The notes beneath the pieces are model-generated. The model searched no databases. It had not been told where the DNA came from and saw nothing but the letters and a program-made list of their open reading frames with translations. 5,202 bases of DNA from contig JBFFZZ010000228.1 in the NCBI GenBank assembly GCA_041568335.1, positions 1 through 5,202 of the forward strand, in the 5' to 3' direction. Both the position numbers and the translations under genes were made by a program. Positions 1 through 5,202 of this stretch are shown piece after piece. This DNA is from WVWW01 sp041568335 (GTDB lineage Bacteria > Acidobacteriota > Polarisedimenticolia > Polarisedimenticolales > Polarisedimenticolaceae). Each line of letters begins with the position of its first letter. Positions within the stretch are counted from its first letter, which is position 1.

Positions 1-137
1 ACGTGGTGCGCAGAATGTGCATGAGGCACCGATGGAGGTAAAACGAGTCGTCTCCTCGAGGGGCGCATCGAGAAAAGTGCTTGAATCTGGACCCATTCAC
101 CTCGGCGGAACCTCGAGGCACATTGTTCGCACCACGT
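1..137. repeat. Imperfect long inverted repeat upstream of the pseudopilin-like gene
   Basis: Positions 1-20 read ACGTGGTGCGCAGAATGTGC, and the reverse complement of 118-137 reads ACGTGGTGCGAACAATGTGC, so 18 of 20 positions match. Pairing continues less perfectly inward. GAGG, CCG and GAGGT blocks in 23-39 align in order with the reverse complement of roughly 99-117 if one-base gaps are allowed, giving arms of about 40 nt. The interior holds the palindrome CCTCGAGG twice (54-61 and 111-118). The left arm begins at the first base of the window, so the element may extend further left. It could be the remnant of a small non-autonomous mobile element, a transcript hairpin or a regulatory dyad. 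No flanking target duplication can be checked and no coding sequence here is convincing. Confidence 0.55.
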
Positions 138-150
138 TGTTCTGGTTTGC

Positions 151-178
151 TTGCGCCCCCGAAAAGATTGTGTATATT
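151..178 (+). promoter_or_regulatory. Candidate sigma-70-type promoter for the secreted pseudopilin-like gene
   Basis: TTGCGC at 151-156 (three of six matches to TTGACA) is followed after 16 nt by TATATT at 173-178 (five of six matches to TATAAT). This is the most A/T-rich stretch of the leader and lies about 50 nt before the start codon, implying a 5' leader of about 40 nt. The -35 box is weak. An alternative -10 is TATGAC at 191-196. The dyad at 174-193 overlaps the proposed -10 and transcription start, which would suit repressor control. Confidence 0.4.
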
Positions 179-193
179 GTCCTAGGACACTAT
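174..193. promoter_or_regulatory. Operator-like palindrome between promoter and ribosome binding site
   Basis: The sequence ATATTGTCCTAGGACACTAT is a dyad in which nine of ten base pairs are symmetrical. Its core, TGTCCTAGGACA at 178-189, is a perfect 12-bp palindrome. A second nested dyad pairs ATTGTC (176-181) with GACAAT (194-199), so the TGTC/GACA half-site occurs three times in 20 bp. The site overlaps the candidate -10 element and ends 17 nt before the Shine-Dalgarno sequence, where a dimeric repressor typically binds. I cannot name the regulator; no regulator gene lies in the window. Confidence 0.5.
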
Positions 194-210
194 GACAATT
201 GACCCATTTC

Positions 211-220
211 GAGGAGGAGG
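211..220 (+). promoter_or_regulatory. Strong Shine-Dalgarno sequence
   Basis: GAGGAGGAGG contains AGGAGG twice in overlapping register and ends 6 nt before the ATG at 227. It is the best ribosome binding site in the window and fixes the start of the secreted pseudopilin-like protein. Confidence 0.8.
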
Positions 221-226
221 AGTGCC

Positions 227-1051
227 ATGAACGTTTCACCGGCCACCCGTATCGCGTTGATTTGTCTGCTGGTTTGGGGCCTTTCCCCCGTTTCCCGGGC
301 CGAGGGTCCGGCGCTCACCGCGGAGGAACGCGCCACCCTTCGGGGCGCGCTCGCGGACGTGACCGCCATCCGCAAGCTCGCGGCCGACGGCTTCCGCTGC
401 CCCCTCCCCGACGATGAGCTCGTCGATCTGGCCCGGGCCGCGGAGTCCATCCACGCCGTCCACCGGCCGGCGTTGTTCACCGAAGACGGTTGGGACCGGC
501 CGTTCAAGACCTGGTGCAACGAGTCGAGCTGGATGCTGGTCAGCTTCGGGGCCGACGGGCGTCCGGGTGGCCTCTACCCCGAAGTGGACGATTTCGCGGG
601 GCTCGGTGACGACGTGGTCTTCGTGGACGGGCGCTTCGTCGCCGGACCGGAACCGCTGTCGTCCGCGATCCACCTCACGCTCCAGCTGCAAACAATGAAG
701 GATCTGCGTTCGGTCGGGACCACGTTCGAGGCGTTCGCGATCGACAACGAACGCTACCCGGGGGAGCCGTCGCCTGCGGTGCAGGATGTCGCGCGGGTGC
801 AGCCCCTGGTGCAGCCGGTTTACATCCGCGAGTTCCCGTTCGTCGACGGCTGGGGCCACGCGTTCCGGTTCTGGACCGACGGGCAGAGCTATCGGATCTT
901 CTCCCCGGGACGCGACGGCGAGGCGGATGCCGATTACACGTTGACTCCGGGCAGCGGTGAATTCGACGCCTACGACTTCGATCGCGACATCGTTTTCGGC
1001 AACGGGATGTTCGAGCAATGGCCCGTCCAGGATGACGACGACGGGGCGTAG
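227..1051 (+). CDS. Secreted protein with two tandem GspG-like (type II secretion pseudopilin) units
   Basis: This 274-residue protein starts with a Sec signal peptide: Arg8, a hydrophobic core at about 9-19, and a probable cleavage after Ser-Arg-Ala at 23-25. Residues 150-262 resemble the C-terminal half of major pseudopilin GspG. A helix rich in conserved positions (about 155-172) leads to ERYP, then DGWGHAFRFW (207-216), SPGRDGEAD (226-234), and an acidic stretch ending in DRDIVFGNG (252-260). The first half repeats the second half of this plan at a 120-residue offset: DGWDRPFKTW at 87-96, SFGADGRPGG at 106-115 and GDDVVFVDG at 127-135. In GspG this loop binds calcium and stabilises the fold; whether it does so here is inferred. 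The prepilin peptidase site and the hydrophobic N-terminal helix that packs into a pilus are absent, so the protein is probably soluble in the periplasm or exported and not a pilus subunit. The tail is strongly acidic (DDDD at 269-272). The start is fixed by the ribosome binding site at 211-220. The gene stands alone on its strand and runs head-on into the minus-strand operon. Its function is unknown. Confidence 0.82.
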   Translation: MNVSPATRIALICLLVWGLSPVSRAEGPALTAEERATLRGALADVTAIRKLAADGFRCPLPDDELVDLARAAESIHAVHRPALFTEDGWDRPFKTWCNESSWMLVSFGADGRPGGLYPEVDDFAGLGDDVVFVDGRFVAGPEPLSSAIHLTLQLQTMKDLRSVGTTFEAFAIDNERYPGEPSPAVQDVARVQPLVQPVYIREFPFVDGWGHAFRFWTDGQSYRIFSPGRDGEADADYTLTPGSGEFDAYDFDRDIVFGNGMFEQWPVQDDDDGA

Positions 1052-1055
1052 CTGC

Positions 1056-2191
1056 CTAGCTCGTCGCGGCGTCCAGGCACTCGAGCAGCCGGTCGATCTG
1101 GGCTTCGTCGGTGTAGAGGTGCGGTGCGACGCGGAGCGAGCCGCGGCGGAACGCCGTGTGGATGCGCGCGGCGGCCACCTGGTCGTGGATCGCCGCGTTG
1201 CGCGCCGCCTCGCGATGACCGAACAGCACCAGCGTCGAGCGGCGGTCGTCCGCGGCCGGGCTGAGGAGCTCGTAGGCCGCGGGCAAGCCGTCGAGTAAGC
1301 GTCGGACGAGACGACGGTCGTGCTCCTCGATCGATGCCGGGCCCAGCTCGAACAGGTAGTCGAGCGCCGCCCCCCAGGCGTGGAAGTTGAAGAAGTTGGC
1401 CGTGCCGAACAGATCGAACCGCCGGATCGTGTCGACCGGATCCTCGTCGGCGGGGTCGCGGTCCGCACCGAGGTCCTCGGCCGTCTGGTGCGACAGCCAG
1501 TACCGCCGGGCCGGTCGAAGCTCGCCGCGAAACTCGGGCCGCAGCCACCCGAAGCCGACGCCGTAGGGCCCGCACAGCCATTTCCAGCCGGCGCACACCA
1601 GCGCATCGACCGGGCGGCGCCGCACGTCGAACGGTCGCGCCCCGAGGCCCTGCGAGAGGTTCACGACCAGGCGGGCGCCGGCGTCGCGGCAGAGCGCGCC
1701 GATGCGGTCGATATCGAGCGTCCACCCCGAGAACGAGTGGACCCAGCTGAGACAGACCACGCGTGTCTCCGGACGGAGCGCCCGTTCGATCTCGTCGGGT
1801 TCGAGCACCCGACCGGAGGGTCGAAGGCGTCTCACCGAGACACCGCGCTCGCGGTACGCCAGCCAGGGCAGGACGTTGGAGGGGAAGTCGCCGTGCATCA
1901 ACAGCACGTCGTCGCCGCCGTCGAGCTGCATCGACTGCGCGATCTCGTGCAGGCCGAGCGACGCGCCGTTGGTCAGGAACACGTCGTCCGGATCGGCGCC
2001 GATCCAGCGCGCGGCTCCACGGCGCACGCGATCGGGCACCGAGACGAACCGAGCCGCGGTCAGGCGTGAGGGCTCGAGCTTCCACTCGATCGCCTCGCGT
2101 GCCGCGTCCGCCGCTATTCTGGGCAGCGCACCCTGGTGCGCGGTGTTGAGCCAGATGCTCCCGGGGTCGAGCCCGAAGTCCGTCGCCATGG

Positions 2192-2195
<4 letters not shown>
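1056..2195 (-). CDS. Class V aminotransferase-fold PLP-dependent enzyme (unusual Asn at the PLP-Asp position)
   Basis: This 379-residue cytosolic enzyme has the usual length for fold-type I class V enzymes (cysteine desulfurase, isopenicillin N epimerase-like, kynureninase-like). Visible landmarks in order are FLTNGASLGLHE (73-84) in the cofactor phosphate region, SWVHSFSGW (150-158), the Schiff-base lysine Lys205 in AGWKWLCGPYG, the RRFDLFGTANFF block (258-269) matching the family's RFE-x-GT-x-N motif, and Arg355 in LRVAPHLYT, which in relatives binds the substrate carboxylate. In place of the family's VDGAQ motif the protein has VNLSQ (178-182). Asn179 therefore replaces the aspartate that normally contacts the pyridine nitrogen, and Trp204 replaces the common His before the lysine. 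Desulfurase, lyase, epimerase and transaminase activities are all possible; the sequence does not choose. The gene is last in the operon. Its ATG overlaps the stop of the upstream fusion as ATGA, which suggests translational coupling. A second in-frame ATG (Met3) lies 6 nt downstream. Confidence 0.88.
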
Positions 2196-4537
<2,342 letters not shown>

Positions 4538-4544
4538 CCCGGTC

Positions 4545-5202
4545 TCAGAATCTCGCGTCGACGAGGCCGCGCCCGATCGAGGCGATCGTCGGCGTGCCCG
4601 CGAGTTTCATGATCCGCACGAGCTCCTCGTGGAGCAGGTCGAGCGCCCGGCCCACGCCCGGCTCCCCGGCGGCGGCCAGGCCCCAGACGTAGGCGCGGCC
4701 GACGCAGACCGCATCGGCGCCGAGAGCCAGCGCCTTGAACACGTCGGTCCCGCGGCGGATCCCGCCGTCCAGCAGGATCGCGCAGCGGCCGTCCACCGCG
4801 GCGACGATCTCGGGGAGGCACTCGATGGTCGAGCGGTCGCTCTCCTCCTGGCGTCCCCCGTGGTTGGAAACGACGATGCCGGCGACCTCGTGCTCGACGG
4901 CGAGCCGCGCGTCCTCCGCCGTCACGATACCCTTGAGCAGGATCTTCATCGCGCAGTGTTCGCGCATCCAGGCGATCATCGACCAGTCCATCGACGGGTC
5001 CTCGATCGTCAGCTCGCCCTCGACATCGGGGAAATTCCCGGCGCGCAGTCGACCATCGGTAAGCATCGCCAGCAACGTGTCGAGACCTTTCTCGCGATTG
5101 CCGAGGGCCGGTACGTCGACGGTCAGCGCAACGACCGGGCAACCGGCGCGCTCGGCGCGCTCGAGCAGCGTTCGGGTCACCTTCCGGTCGGGCGTCGGGT
5201 AG
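4545..5202 (-). CDS. FMN-dependent alpha-hydroxy-acid oxidase/dehydrogenase, 5' end outside the window
   Basis: The last 218 codons are present and the gene continues past the right edge. The reading frame is open to 5202, and the residues before the GTG at 5178-5180 (YPTPDRK) belong to the conserved QLY-x-x-x-DR region of the family, so that GTG is not the start. Numbering from the first complete codon, the landmarks are LTVDVP (26-31), the substrate/FMN lysine Lys90 in LLKGI, the catalytic His114 and substrate-binding Arg117 in SNHGGR, the FMN phosphate loop LLDGGIRRGTD (143-153), and GRAYVWGLAAAGEPGV (168-183). The family uses FMN to oxidise 2-hydroxy acids (glycolate, lactate, mandelate and others) to 2-oxo acids, passing electrons to oxygen or a membrane carrier. 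After SNHGGRQ the protein reads EESDRSTIECLPEIV rather than the glycolate-oxidase LDG pattern, so the exact substrate is open. About 140-160 N-terminal residues are missing from view, judged from usual family length. It is the first visible gene of the operon and its promoter lies outside the window. Confidence 0.92.
   Translation of the reverse strand, partial: YPTPDRKVTRTLLERAERAGCPVVALTVDVPALGNREKGLDTLLAMLTDGRLRAGNFPDVEGELTIEDPSMDWSMIAWMREHCAMKILLKGIVTAEDARLAVEHEVAGIVVSNHGGRQEESDRSTIECLPEIVAAVDGRCAILLDGGIRRGTDVFKALALGADAVCVGRAYVWGLAAAGEPGVGRALDLLHEELVRIMKLAGTPTIASIGRGLVDARF

Noticed and set aside
17..202. Possible 61-residue peptide in the leader region
   Set aside because: It starts at a GTG without a Shine-Dalgarno sequence, overlaps the inverted repeat, promoter and operator, and resembles no family I know.
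1036..1066. Stem-loop CGACGA/TCGTCG as a bidirectional intrinsic terminator
   Set aside because: The stem is only 6 bp with a 19-nt loop, lies partly in coding sequence and lacks a T-tract on either strand.
236..1606. Open minus-strand frame of 456 codons spanning the pseudopilin-like gene and part of the class V gene
   Set aside because: It crosses two well-supported genes in a shadow frame, its product is Arg/Ser/Thr-rich without motifs, and it has no ribosome site.
5178..5180. GTG as the start codon of the hydroxy-acid oxidase
   Set aside because: The frame stays open to the window end and the preceding residues (YPTPDRK) belong to a conserved family block, so the gene is truncated by the window rather than starting here.

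Overview
The window is GC-rich throughout (by eye about two thirds G+C, with G/C-dominated third codon positions). It looks like a chromosomal segment of a high-GC Gram-negative-type bacterium: a Sec-exported protein related to type II secretion pseudopilins sits next to a metabolic operon. Myxococcota, Acidobacteriota and other high-GC environmental lineages would all fit, and the sequence alone does not settle the phylum. There are no tRNA or rRNA genes, CRISPR arrays, transposase genes or phage genes.

Layout. Positions 1-226 are non-coding. They hold an imperfect long inverted repeat (1-137, outer arms matching 18 of 20), then a probable promoter overlapped by a near-perfect 20-bp dyad (174-193), then a strong ribosome binding site. 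Positions 227-1051 (+) encode a secreted 274-residue protein built from two GspG-like pseudopilin C-terminal units without the pilin N-terminus. Its stop codon lies only 4 nt from the stop of the next, convergent gene. The rest of the window is one minus-strand operon, transcribed from right to left and entering from beyond position 5202. It contains an FMN-dependent alpha-hydroxy-acid oxidase (4545 to >5202, 5' end missing), a 781-residue fusion of a small-molecule kinase with a class III PLP enzyme (2192-4537), and a class V PLP enzyme (1056-2195). The junctions are 7 nt and a 4-nt ATGA overlap, so the three genes are probably co-transcribed and partly translationally coupled.

How the genes may work together. 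The fusion joins the two activities that in vertebrates are separate proteins, a hydroxylysine-kinase-like APH-fold enzyme and an ammoniophospholyase of the ETNPPL/PHYKPL group. A vicinal hydroxy-amine would be phosphorylated with ATP and then eliminated to an aldehyde, ammonia and phosphate in one polypeptide. The flanking FMN oxidase (2-hydroxy acid to 2-oxo acid) and the class V PLP enzyme suggest a dedicated route for breaking down a hydroxylated amine or amino acid. That pathway is inferred from domain content and operon structure, and the substrate cannot be read from the sequence. The class V enzyme is the least predictable member: its Schiff-base lysine is intact, but asparagine stands where the family normally has the aspartate that pairs with the PLP pyridine nitrogen.
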